64,000 bases of DNA from Excoecaria cochinchinensis (lineage: Eukaryota > Streptophyta > Magnoliopsida > Malpighiales > Euphorbiaceae). This document shows positions 41,010 to 53,500 of this stretch, in pieces; within the stretch, counting starts at the first letter, position 1; each line of letters opens with the position of its first letter. The notes beneath the pieces are model-generated. The model worked only from the letters and a program-made list of their open reading frames with translations. It ran no database searches and was not told where the DNA came from. The position numbers and the translations under genes were made by a program. Location of the stretch: assembly GCA_947683425.1 (NCBI GenBank), contig CANTUQ010000043.1, forward strand, positions 13,348,501 through 13,412,500. The letters run 5' to 3'.

Positions 41010-43084
41010 TAGACCTGTTAAACTTGGCCCAGACCCAAAAACCCCACCCAACCCGCCCAAAAAAAATTAACCTAAACCCAACCCAATTAAAACTATACCC
41101 ATTTAGACCCGCCCAATTGATAACCATTTAAAAATTGACCCGTTCGGGTCTGCCATAGATGCCCAACGGGTCTGTCTTTGTTGTGCCCCCTCTTTCTCGC
41201 TTTCTTGCTCTCTCCATCGAGTCCTTCTAGCCTCACCGCATATCTGCCTCTCCACCATCCAGTCGTCGCCGCGCCACTTTCTCTCCCTCGCTCGCTGCAA
41301 TTCGTTTATTTTATTTGGCCGTCCTCCGTCAATAATTCTCCGGTAAGATTCTAAGCTTCTTTTTTCCTCTTTCTTCTAATTTAACTCTGATTTCTTTTTG
41401 TTTCTTCACTTAAAGAATTGAGTCTTGATTGCAAGTTTTTTGCTCATATGGAACTTGGTTGTAAAACATCACTCTGCTTTCCTTTTCAATTACGGGATTA
41501 TAACATGGATTAAAAATCTTAAAGATTTAAGGTTAATTTTCCTTGTTTCAATTTGATACTCATGTTCCATTAATCTTTTAGCCTTTAGATGGATGCTTTA
41601 AATTGGATACATTTTTAAGCATTGAATTATTTGGTAAAGTGTATTAGTTGAAGGAATTTAGCCTCTCTGTTCATGTAATTTGGTTTAGCTTTGATGTTTG
41701 GTGACCTGTTATTACGTTCTATCTGTTCCCCACAAATCTTTTGATAGGAAAGTATCTTTATCTTTGTGCAGCTTCTGTTTAGACTTTAGACCCCATGTAA
41801 TAGGTACTTTGGTTTTTTGGTTGTTTAACTGCAGGTTTTGATATGCAGCTCTGTAATTGGTTGCTATGTTCTATTAAGCTAGCATTGAAAGGCCTTAGTG
41901 CCAGAATTAGACCATTGAAGTTGGAATTATCCAAGTTATGAAATAACCTTTGAATCAACGTTTATGTCATTTTACTAATATTAAAGAAAACAAAAAAGGA
42001 AGACAATTTTCCTTGTGTGAATCTCATGCGAATATGAGTTCAAAATGCTCTATTCTAGGGGTTCACTCCATTCATTTTAGTAAACATGTTGCTGATAAGT
42101 TTAGAAACAAATAGCTGCACATTGGAGAACATGTTGCATGGAATGTGGAGAATCCATGCGGAGGTGCATGTGCAACTACGGTTCTACTTCGTGGAATGTT
42201 ATCAAGGTTCACCATTTTACTGCAAAATGATTGATTTAATTGCTTTAGAAGATGAAGATCCTAGTTTAGTCCTGCATTTAGTTTTAAATTTTCATGCTTT
42301 ATTAGCAAAATATAGAACTTGACAAAGGTTTTGTTGTCTGATAATGACAATGTTCTTAGAACTACTTGACACACTGTATTTCTAAATACTAATTTAAAAT
42401 TGTTTATGTTTGTCTAGGAGCCAGTTGCTTTCTTGGGTGGGATGTTTGCAGGGATCTTACGGCTTAATTTGGAGGAAGAACCACTAAAAGAATGGGTCGT
42501 GAGAACTGCAGAAGCCTCTGGTATTACAGTAGAAGATATAAATGCTGAAGGGTCAAAACCAGAAGAAATCCCTCAGCAAATAGAGATTGAATGACTGTTT
42601 ACATGCTTCACAATGTATTTGTTGTATGCTAAATTTACATATATAGTAGCAGATTAGATAAAGATGCATTCATCTTCATGTTAATCTTCATGATACATTG
42701 TTATATACCTGAGCTTAGCAATTGAAGATTAACATCAGAATTTGATACGTAAACTTGACCAAGTTTCCAAGGCTAGATATTGATTCCCTTGAATTTGACA
42801 TGTAACCAACTTTTTTTCCTTGCAAAACCATGGACTAAGTAAGATGATGAATCTATTTGGATATAAAGGCAAAAGGTCAGTGAAAATAAATAATTCAAAG
42901 GTTCAGGATAATAATTCAGAAGTATTATATTTTCTAGCATGAGGGAAAAATTCAATAGTATAATAGATAAGGTGAATGTAATAGATAAGGTTTTTTTAAT
43001 ATCATTTTATTATATCGGAAATTATTTTTCATTAAAAATTGATTAAATTGGTCAAATCAAATTTTGGCCCATTTAGGCCAGTCT
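41010..43084 (+). mobile_element. Insertion in P3 carrying a host-gene fragment (hAT-like ends, tentative)
   Basis: The left edge TAGACCTGTTAAACTTGGCC, followed by GACCC/ACCCGCCC-rich sequence, and the right edge, read in reverse TAGAGACTGGCCTAAATGGG, look like diverged terminal inverted repeats of the hAT type. No convincing 8-bp duplication is visible. Inside are a CT-rich 5'UTR-like segment ending CTCCG/GTAAGA (41343), about 1.07 kb of intron-like sequence, an acceptor TTTGTCTAG and the final exon at 42418-42594. P-family homology stops at both edges. Confidence 0.5.
42418..42594 (+). pseudogene. UPF0426-like (At1g28150-type) protein, last exon fragment
   Basis: After the acceptor TTTGTCTAG, 58 codons are open to a TGA: EPVAFLGGMFAGILRLNLEE, EPLKEWVVRTAEASGITVED, then INAEGSKPEEIPQQIEIE. 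From memory this is the C-terminal half of a small plastid-predicted plant protein annotated UPF0426 (about 120 residues in Arabidopsis); its role is unknown. No exon for the N-terminal half or transit peptide was found upstream, so the gene is partial. The exon itself has no stop or frameshift, unlike everything around it, which suggests recent capture. Confidence 0.72.
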
Positions 43085-43574
43085 CTACTACACCTCTTGT
43101 GCACTACAAACCATACAGTAGCCTGAATTCTCACCAATTATGGATACGAGCACTCTAAATACGGACGAACATTATCAAACCATAGAGACCTAACTCAAAA
43201 TGAATACACTAGGTATTCGTCCTTAAACCAATCAAGGTCACGATAGTAGCCGCACGTTAACCCTTTATAAGCATGCTTATCTATCCACTACTCTGACACT
43301 TCAGGCTCGACTCACTCACTCAAAACATAAAATGAGACAGAACTAAGACCAAGAGTCATAACACTGGAATAGCAACAATCACTTACATAAGACATTTCGA
43401 TTCACAGTACCGAAATCACAAGATAAAACATTGTCACAAGATTTAATACCGATACTAAACTCTAATAGTGATATTATCAAGGTAAAGCAAAATATAAACC
43501 ATGCACTAGGGAGAATACATGCTAAATGAGACCAGAAGAAATCATTTTCGATAGTAGAGTAGGGCAGAGAAGAG

Positions 43575-43820
43575 GTTTACTGTTGCGATCACGACAGAAG
43601 GTCGCGCTCGTGACAAAAGCCAAATTCGCTCTGCAGGAAAAGGAAGGTACACGACTCGTGCTCATGTGCACGACTCGTGCTCTGGGGCACGACTCGTGCA
43701 TCTTGTGCTCGGTTCGTGCACAACAACACTTCTTTCTCCGATTCGTGATGACCAATCTTCACGACTCGTGGAAAATGCAAGAGAAAGATTCGATTCTGTT
43801 GCGCTCGTGACAGAGTCGTG
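43575..43820. repeat. Palindromic CpG cassette of P3
   Basis: It contains at least four copies of the palindrome-like CACGACTCGTG(C) (near 43650, 43670, 43687, 43759), a variant TGCTCGGTTCGTGCA, and flanking GTCGCGCTCGTGAC / TGTTGCGATCACGACA units. Copy order differs from P1. Confidence 0.85.
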
Positions 43821-44917
43821 ATTTCTAAATCCATATGAAAACACAAAAAAAAATAGAGCTTTCCAAAACCAAACCAAACTAACCCAAAACCACTCAAACA
43901 TGCAAAAACATGTAAAACCATACCTCCAAGGCACTTAAAACGTCAGTCATAAACACTCAATTTTTTTTTACTATTCGTCTAAAATCTTAACATGTTAATT
44001 CCTTCAAACACTGCAAGCAATCAAAATGAATACATAACAATCATACAACTAAAACAAAACTAATGAACTAATTAATGCTCATCATGCATCACTACTTATA
44101 CATCCTCTAATTAAGCATAAAATGCTCAAACACATGCAGAAATAACTGAAATCACACACGATCCCAACCTCTAGGTAGCTTGATCACTTCTCTCTCTAAT
44201 CAGCTCTAATCTTCTCCTTGCCTTTGTCGAACTTCTTGTTCACAGCTTTCATGCGCAAATCAATCAAGATAAACTCTTAATCCATGCTCTTAACTTTAAA
44301 TCAAAAATAGAAAGCACAACTAGAAGAAGAAGACCAATACTAACATTATCCACTTACCTCTACTCAAGAACCAAGCTAGACCCTCCCCATACTCTCTTCA
44401 AACCAATCCAAGTAACCCCACTTAAGGAGCAAACCAAAAGAGAAAAAGAAGCATGGCAGAAACCAAGAACAAAGGAAAAAGAAAGAAGAAAGGAAAAAGA
44501 AGACGTCAAATGCAGAAAATAAAGAGAGACTCAAGGGAGTGGCCGGTCAACCCTCATCCAAAGCCAACCAACCCAAATTAATGCCACCAAGACACAATAA
44601 ATGCCACATTTATTCACTTAAAATAAACAAGTCCCAAGCCAAGTGTCAATCCCCTACGCTGCCACATGTCAAAACCCCTACACACACTCCCTCAAAACAC
44701 AACTTTAAGCTGGAATTCGCTGGAGTGTTCTGTCGCGCTTGCGATAGAACTCTCGCTCACAACAATCACTCTTCTTCTCAAACCACACATGCACCCTCAA
44801 AACTTTATACCCTAAAACACTTACAAATTTATACAATCACATCTTCATCCACCTTTAAACTTAACTTATCCCGACAAAATATTACCAAAACTACTAGGGT
44901 CCAAAACGGGTTGTTAC

Positions 44918-45044
<127 letters not shown>

Positions 45045-46014
45045 GACAATAAAAGATGAACAATCAAATAAATAAACAAGAATAAAATAAAATATACTAA
45101 AAATATTAAATCTATGACTAAATCATATAAACACAAAAAGTAAAAAAGAAAACAACAATAGATGTAAAAATCTACATGGTTGCTAATTAATTATAAACAA
45201 AAATTATAACAAAAATTAAATTAAAAATTAGACCCAAAATACTTACCCTCGGATTTGGATTTGATGAATGAAGGTAGATTAATCAATTTCATTGTCTTGA
45301 TTTTGCAAAAATAAGATTAGAAAAAAAAAAAATATAGAAGAAAATTTTTATCTCAAGAACAAGGAATTAATTTCTTTGTCTCAAGAAAAAATTGTTAAAA
45401 AAGAAGAAGAAAATTCCCAAGAATAAAAAATTGTTCTATTTGTCTCAAGAATTAACTTAGAAAATAAAATTAAAATATTTGGAGAATTTGTTCTTGAAGA
45501 AGAAAAATCTCCCTCAATTCTCTCTCTAAAAATGATTTTATACCTCCCAAAAATCAGATTTTTTGTTGAATAAATTAAATCAATTTTAGTTCCCATTAAC
45601 ATAAAAAAAATTGAAGAATTTAAAAGGTTAGAAGACAAAAAGGTTTTAAAAATTAAATTCTACAAAAAAAAAGAACAAAAACATAAATTTTGGCAAAAAA
45701 ACGCACATGGGGGCGTCTGAAGGATGCTAGGCGCACAACAGGGCGTCGGGTGAGGGACGCCCGCGCGCACCCTGCGCTACGTGCTGGGCACTACCGACGC
45801 TTTTTTACGGCCGATTTTTTTTTTCAAAACTTTTAAAAATACAAACTTTGACTAAAACACTATAATTTTCAAATTCATTTTATTCTATTTTTTTTTATTT
45901 TTCTATATTTTCTTTTATTTTTTGAAAAATGCAAATTTTGACAAATGTGAACAGGCATCTAATTTCATCATCAGGTAACTCTGATCTGGGCTGCCTCGGG
46001 ACCCGGTGTCTACA

Positions 46015-46995
46015 ATCACAATACCCAATTTCTCAGCTGGTGGAGTCGATGCAGCTTATTGTAACCTAGGATAGCCTCTCTGGAAGTGATCTCTAACCCC
46101 GCATCTCAGGCAAGCTCCTGTTAAACTCCAACACTCACATGTAGGAGCAGTCTTTATGTCTATTCCTCTCAGGGTGCTAACTATAGTAGCTGCTAGTGTA
46201 CTATGTGAACAGAGGATTTCTGGCTCTGAACTGGTACCTGAGAAGGTGCCTAAGTCTGAGTAGGGGGACCTCTGAATTTCTTACTTGTACCACTCAGAGG
46301 ATCGGACTGATTTGGTCATCTCTTCTATTGTACTCTAGCATGTCTGTTGGCCTCATCCTGTTGTATTGTTTCCACCCACATAACAGCTCCTACTAGTGAT
46401 CTTATGCTTTTATACTCTTGGCCAGCTATAGCCTCTCTAATTCTATTATGGGGACCTTACTCAAAAAGCTGGCATAATTTTTTCTATGTCAAATGGTATT
46501 TTTCCATATAGGTGCTGAGCTGCTCAGATTCACTATCATATTTAGTCACTATCTTATTGCCTTGTCTGAGTCTCAAAAATGCACTTTACATTGCATTTTT
46601 GTATTCCTTTCCCATATATTTATCCTTAATCTGCCTTAGAAAATACTCCAATGTGATTTCTCCAGCTGGAGTGTATCATCTGACTGTCTCCCACAAGGTG
46701 TAGGCTGGGCCCTGGAATAAAGCCACAACTCCTTCTAGCATCTCCTCGGGTGACCTATGGGTGATCTCAAACACTCTTCTAGTTCGGTGTAGCCACTCTT
46801 CAGTTTTTGTGGCTGTTGTCTGATCCCTATCATAGAAAACCTTAGCCCCAAGTTTCTTCAGTTGCTCTAGAATCGATTTTCTTAGTAGGGGTGAAGGTGG
46901 CGATTGTTGGGTCTGCATCCTTTGATAAAGAAGATTTGCCATCATTTGCATAAAATTTGACTAATATGTTGCAATAGATCAATCATTTTTTATTC
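46015..46995 (-). pseudogene. O3 gag remnant of a different Ty3/gypsy lineage
   Basis: The minus-strand frame reads QLKKLGAKVFYDRDQTTATK, TEEWLHRTRRVFEITHRSPE and MLEGVVALFQGPAYTLWETV. It continues with EITLEYFLRQIKDKYMGKEY, SAFLRLRQGNKIVTKYDSES and, near 46100-46060, a knuckle CLRCGVRDHFQRGYP with the last cysteine lost. This is a canonical Retrotrans_gag domain with a CCHC knuckle, as in chromovirus-like gypsy elements, unlike the O1/O2 gag. Yet the preceding leader, PBS and LTR are O-family. The element ends abruptly at 46014, where O2 begins. Confidence 0.78.
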
Positions 46996-48043
46996 TGGTA
47001 AATGCTCTGGTAGGGATTCAAAATTTCTATCAACTGACCCCAATTCAGACCTATGTTTAGACAATAAAGCTCTGATAAGATCATTATTAGGATCCCTAAA
47101 CCACATAGGTAAATGGTCTTTGATGGCCAAAAAATCAAGAGATTGGATTAATGATGCATGTGATGCATGGAAAAAATCTATGCACAGGATGATATATGAA
47201 AATTATATGCACAAAATAGAATGTAAACATATGAAATGACATGTAAATGTTTTATTTATTTTTGTTTCAAAAATTCTTTCTTTTTTTTTTTATTTTAATT
47301 CTTGTATACATGAATGATACGTAATGCATGAGTGTGTTGTACAACACCCACAACCAAATGCAAGCAGATATATCCTTCCCACCTTATTGCTCCCACACAA
47401 GAGGTCGTGAAGTTGCTTTCCTAAGTAGACTTAGCCCAAGGGTTATCAGGGAACCCAATGAATGCATATGGTGCACGGCGAAAATTCGGTAGCATAACCC
47501 TCTTATTTAAAGCGCATACGTATGAATTTTGGCCATTGCCTATTCAAACAATTCAAATGAATTAGGATGGACCCACTTGGGCATGAAAGCCTTTGATGAA
47601 TGAGCGGTTAATTTAGTTGAATTTGTTCAATATGTAATGGTCCACATAGCAGGCATAGTATTATGGTACATGTTATCTAGGGGAAGTATTTATTGTTATT
47701 ACATGGGCTTTAGTCGAGTGATGAAACTTTTAGGGCTATCCAAGCATGATCCTTGCCAATGGGTCTAGCTCATCACCAGTATAACCACCAATCGGGTCAT
47801 CATTCGATATACCAGAAATGGTACAAGGCTTAGGCTGGTGGTTATTCTTAACACTTGCCTACATTGAGTGAACATAGGGTCATGCTTCGGGAATGCATCG
47901 AGGTTAAGAAAGGGACACCTAACTTAATTTTAAGGCTCTAGCAAGAATGCAATGAAATTTTTTCAAAAAGAGTAGAAGTTTAATTTCAAAAACTCACTTA
48001 TATTTAACTTAACCAAAGTACTTTAGGAGCAAGGTCTCATGGT
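46996..48043 (-). other. O3 leader and gag-start region
   Basis: Leader homologous to O1/O2 (for example GGTGCACGGCGAAAATTCGG, GGGCTATCCAAGCATGATCC). Near 47125 the acceptor-like site is mutated to TTTTTTGGCC. The following codons read AIKDHLPMWFRDPNNDLIRA, then LLSKHRSELGSVDRNFES, an open frame with the same opening residues as O1 and O2. The switch to the foreign gag is therefore near 46960-46995. Confidence 0.68.
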
Positions 48044-48060
48044 CCCTAGTGGAGTTGTCA
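48044..48060 (-). promoter_or_regulatory. Decayed primer-binding site of O3
   Basis: The minus strand reads TGACAACTCCACTAGGG, a diverged version of TGGCGACTCCGCTGG, next to the LTR end at 48062. Confidence 0.65.
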
Positions 48061-48061
48061 C

Positions 48062-50274
48062 TATGATATGCTCCAAACCCCGTCACATTCGGGTTTCTCT
48101 CGAAAGTCAGCTTTTAGGACCTAGGACCGGATAAAGGTTCATAATACTCGTGAATATTGGTCGCTTCACAGTAGATAGGGAATCACCCCTACTATATTAT
48201 TGACAATCAACTTATGAAGGCATCTATTTGAGCACCAAGAGGTAGGTATCGTGGAGTCGCTACCCAACAGAACATTGAGAAACGTTTTCTGACCTTATAA
48301 AGCCTAAACTAGAGAAGGTTTGGGATATCACTCTTAATTATATCTCGGTTAAATTTATGTAATTAAGTTGTTAAGATTAAAATAATATCTCTCTTGTCGC
48401 ACGATATGTGCAATTAATTAAAGGCGCATCACAAGCACATAAGGAAAGTGATAAATAAAATCTAATTACAATTGTCCCAAAAATAAATAAAAAAATTCAT
48501 AAAAATAAAGAAATGAAATACATACATGAATCGGGGTACTCATTCACATGGGAACATTAGTTCCTGTATGCGTATTTTACAAAATAGAAGAGTTCTTTGA
48601 GCAATTTCATAAATCGAGATAAGTGATCCCATTTTGATAAATAGAAACCCTTCTTTGGAAGTGATATTTTCTTGGATGAAAATTAGGACATCGGTCCTAT
48701 TTTATTAAGAAAATCCCAATTAGTTAATAAAAAACCTTTGGATGAGTTTTTATGTTAACGTGCATAAGAAGATCTTTATTATCACAAGTCCAAATTATAA
48801 TAAAGGAAAGCAAGATAAAAGAAATTAAGAAAGACAATAAAATAAGCAAACCCGAGGAACATTCACAAAAAGAAGATTCAGGCCGCAAAAATAAAAGAAA
48901 TAACTCTTTAGTAAAGTCATAAAAAGAAATACCTATTCTGGAATTAGAGAAAATAAATGCATTAAAAATACTAAAAAGGCAGAAAATAATATGACATGCA
49001 TAATAAAAACAAATTAAAACAACATATATGGCATGGCATTTAAAAAGATAAAAGAAGGCACACTAAAATAACAAAAGAAAGGCCAAACAGTACATGCAGA
49101 CGGGCAACCAAGGGCACGACAGACGGGATGGGAAGGCTTCCACTCCGTCCCGTTGCTCGTTATGAGCGAAGGGCATCCCTAAGGCCTTCTTGGTCGTGCC
49201 CAGAATGCGGAAGACAGTTCAAACCTTCATTAAAACATTTTCCAAATCAAATTTTCATGCTAAACAACTCAAAGTCATGCATATATGAACCTAAAAACAC
49301 ATGGAAATCATTCCTAAGATGCCAGAAAGCTATCTAAACAAATAAAAAAAACAAAAAATAACAAAAATCACGTCTTTAACCAAAGCCAAATATTTCAAAC
49401 ACAAAAACACATTTACATAATGTTTCATCTATTTTAAACATAAAGAAATGAAGGATGAACCCAGAATATTTACCCTCAGATTGTGTTTGTTTTATGGAGA
49501 ATAGAAGTGAGCTTGTGCCATCCTTAGATTTCCACAAACAGATTTGAATTTAGAAGCGAAAACTCTTTCTCTCTCTATAAAATGATCTTCCTTTTTTATT
49601 GATTTCTAAGAGCGATTAAAACTCTTATGGAAAATCAAAGCTCAAGGAAGATGATGACAATCGTTTTCTAAAGGAAATCTTTTAAGTTTTCTCTCCAAAA
49701 AATCCAAATTTCTTGTCTCTCTCTCTCTTATTCTTTTTCTTCTTCTACTTCTTCTCTCTTTAAAATTGCAAACCCCTTTTTCTTCAGATTTTCCAGCCCC
49801 CTAATTCTTCTTTTCTCTTTCTATTTATACCCAAATCCAAATCTAGGTTTCCCTTAATTTAAGGGAACAACCCATACCTCCAGAATCTAATCTCAGAGAT
49901 TAGGTAAAAATCAAAACCAAATCTCCCTATTTCTTGCTGCCAAATCCATAGGATTCTAGGTAAAACACGACCAACAGGCGCCCTTCAACCACGGACGGGT
50001 GTCCCTCAAAGGCACGATTAAAAATTAAGAAAATGCCATTTGAGACTATGGGCTATGAGGGACGGCTGCTCGTCACCGAAAAAAGCCAAAAATGCAAACC
50101 ATCATCTAGCCCCGACAAAGACAACAAAAAAAAGGATAAAACCACAGAGAGAATTTAGAAAATGTGGAAACCAAGGAGAGAAATCGACACTTCCTATTCT
50201 CCACCTGTAATATAGGTAACGCTATCATCATTGTGTAATCTCTGATTTGGGTGCCTCGGTACTCGATGTCTACA
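48062..50274 (-). repeat. 5' LTR of O3
   Basis: It starts TGTAGACATCGAGTACCGAG at 50274 and ends ..GAGCATATCATA at 48062 (terminal CA lost). TATA-like GGGTATAAATAG lies at 49818-49829 (minus), donor-like CTGAGGGTAAAT at 49468-49479, and GGAGTCGCTA at 48253-48262. A GGGCACGAC / GTCGTGCCC inverted pair flanks 49103-49202. It is more diverged than O1 or O2, so an older insertion. Confidence 0.82.
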
Positions 50275-50451
50275 CCTGTCATAGCTCCAAGCCAGCTGGC
50301 CCATACATCAATAGAATGAAAACAATTATGCCTACTCCATAGTCGTAAGTGCTTAGAATAGTATATGGGTATCAGTTTGGGAGGAGGATCACTCAGAAGC
50401 CTTAGCTTTTCTTGCAACCACACCTAGAAAAATAAAAATAGAAATAGCAAT
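50275..50451 (-). pseudogene. O5 antisense-ORF start fragment
   Basis: Homologous to the start of the O1 antisense ORF: VVARKAKASE near 50420, then decayed sequence to 50275, where the O3 LTR begins. This places a plus-strand O element (O5) here, of which only the 3' region survives. The rest of its 3' region appears at about 54346-56380. Confidence 0.5.
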
Positions 50452-50548
50452 AATAATAATAATAGTAGTAGTAGTAGTAGTAGTAGTAATACTAATAATA
50501 ATAGTAATACTAATAATAGTAGTAGTAGTAGTAATAGTAATATTAATC

Positions 50549-50593
<45 letters not shown>

Positions 50594-50594
50594 A
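50449..50594. repeat. (TAG/TAA)n microsatellite
   Basis: A mixed trinucleotide repeat of about 145 bp, TAATAATAG then TAGTAGTAG blocks, giving a threonine/isoleucine-repeat artefact ORF on the minus strand. Confidence 0.95.
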
Positions 50595-53500
50595 CAAAAT
50601 TAGACACGAGTATAGAGTGTCGATTGGCTATTTAATTCTTGTATTTAATTTCCTTATAATACAAAATGTCATAACAAACTATTATACCAAAATGTGTTAT
50701 GCATGGGTAGTGAGTATTTTTTTATTTTTATTTTCATGTGCACAAAACTATCTATTTTTACTATTCATTTCTTAAAAATTTTGGTAACATAACGGCTGCT
50801 CTTTTGATCCTACCCTCCTGCACATTAGAAAACTACACTCCCAATAAATTCACAATAACCCAAACAACCTCCATCAACACAATATCCAGTCATTCCGCAA
50901 TTTCACATCCATACGAACACTACAATCACCATATACAACATAACCACCAATTGACACTTCAAATATTCATATGTCTAACATAAAACATACATGCCATTTA
51001 TACTACTTACTTACATATAAGATACTTCTACACAGACAAAATTCACTACTCTAACTTTATATATACATGCTTATCATAAGACATAAGAAAAAAATTCTAC
51101 TTTAAATTTCTGCATCATTTGCTTCCAACAGTATATTTGCTCCTGCTCCTTCATTCACCTGACCTAAACCTGCGTGCAGCAGCAACTACACGCTAAGCAT
51201 ACAACGGCTAATGGTGGTGACATTTCTAATATTTTCCATACCATACACATGCATTACACAACACAGACACACTTATAATCATTTTATATACTTTTCTTAG
51301 ACTTAGCATTTATTTACAAAGTGTTGTTCATAATTAATTACTTATTGATACATATATAAATTTATAAGCTTTCATTTGTTTACTTATTTGTTTTTATTTT
51401 CCTACGTGGTTATTGTTTTGTTATTAAACACTTATTATAACTCGTAATATCCTAATTTCATCATAAATTGTTATTATCCTTTAGAATCACATAATTACAT
51501 TTTTACCCCTATTGTCCTTACTTATCAAATTTACGATTATACCCTCTTATTTTACATTTTATTTTATAATTACTATTTGCTACTTGCCTTTACTTTTTAT
51601 TTCTAAATTACCATTTTGCCCCTTTAGTCTTAATTTCTTATCTAATTACCATTTAGTACCTCATTTCACACGTTTACTTCATATTTACCACCTTTTTCAT
51701 AAATTTACCATTTTACTATTAAATCTTACTTTTTATCATTAATGACCCCTTCGTCCTTTAATCTGTATTTTGCTTGCAAATTACCACTTAATCCCTCAGC
51801 TTATACATTTAATTCATATTCGCCCATTATTACTTAAATATACCAATTTACCTTTTAATTCTCTTATTCCTTGTATGACTGCCCTTTTAGTCCCTTAATT
51901 CTCACTTTCTCACATAATTACCACTTTATCCTTTAGTTTGCACATTTATCCTATAAGTACCAATTTATTTCTTAAATTTATTATTTTATCCCTTTTTTTT
52001 CTTATTACTATTATTAATTTCCCTAAAATTTCTACTATAATATATAATTTTAGTACCCAATTTATCTATAAGTGATAAATTATGTTTTAGTCCCTACATT
52101 TTGCTAAGTTTACCCTTAATCTCTTAACTTTTTACATTCTTACAGTTTATTTTGTAAATTTACTATTTTGCCACTAATATTTCCATTTAACTTATATTTA
52201 CTCTTATACCACTAAAATTACCGATTAATCCCTATTTATGTAAAATATTACATTTTGGTCCCTAATCTTTTATATTAATTCATATTAGTCATTTTTCCTT
52301 ATTATTTATTCCTTAACGAAATTTTTCATTAATTTAAATTTTTTCCCCTAATATGCAAGACGTGAATAGGTCCATTACATATAAGGGTGATCCCGAGGGA
52401 CCACCAATGCCATATACATAATGCCATATATCCTGTAAAAAGGCCATATAAGGTTGTAGACCGCCATTAGCCTACACATATACAAGTTGCCATGACTCGA
52501 ACTCGGTAAGTGTCCCTATGGCTAGCCAATTATATCTTATACTTCTGATTTACTACCAGCATACTAAGGGAAAAAACTATTTAATCATGCCAACTTGTGT
52601 TTACATACATGTTCATCGTGTTCATGCTATCTTTTATGCCATAATAACAATCTTAAATCTCATATCTCACATCATATCCCATGTGTTCATATATTTATCC
52701 TTGCATCATATTTATATAGTATCATTCATAATACATTCTTATTTCATGCCAATGTACATAATTTCTATTTTGTACTTCCAGCTTCCAGATTGCATAATAT
52801 ACATATATACATCATATTTTATTCATTTAACATGCTTAATTAGCAATGTTCATTACATAACTTTGGTTTCTTACACATGCATTAATTCGACAATACCTTA
52901 AAAATTTCTCTTTAATTTCTTTTTTACTTCCTTACTCATTTCTTCTTACTTTTCATCAAAAATTTGTTCAATACACAAGTATATCACTGAATTTTCAAAC
53001 ATTATATCATTTGGCCATCCACATTACCATCACTTACATATTATTTTCTTCCAACTATTTATTTCTATCATATTCTTAAAATATTCCTTACTTAATTATA
53101 CTATTAATTTATTCAAAACATATATATATAAATTATACCTATACTTACATAATGTATGTTCAACGTATAACATATTAAATTAAATTCTCTAAAATTAATT
53201 TTCAATTTTCAATTTTCTTATTTTAACACTAATATCATTTTCTTAATTTTTATTCATTAAAATTTCATATAATCAACTTTTATTATATAGATACATATTA
53301 TGGTCTTATGTCAATTTCTTTAGCTAAACACTTTTCTACCCTCCACTTATTTTTCATCATGCATGTTCTTAAGTTACTCTTTACTTAATTATACTATTAG
53401 TTCATCGAAAACATACATGCATAAATTATTAATTTACTTACATAACGTATGTCTAAAGTACATCATGTCAAATTAAATTCCCTAAAATTTGTCTTAAGTT

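Noticed and set aside
42086..42322. 78-codon ORF upstream of the UPF0426-like exon
   Set aside because: It lies in intron-like AT-rich sequence, does not resemble the missing N-terminal half and lacks good splice sites linking it in frame.
43526..43934. Four overlapping ORFs, both strands, in P3
   Set aside because: They arise from the CpG palindrome cassette, and frames are not kept in P1 or P5.
50389..50607. Thr/Ile-rich ORF
   Set aside because: Translation of the TAG/TAA microsatellite.
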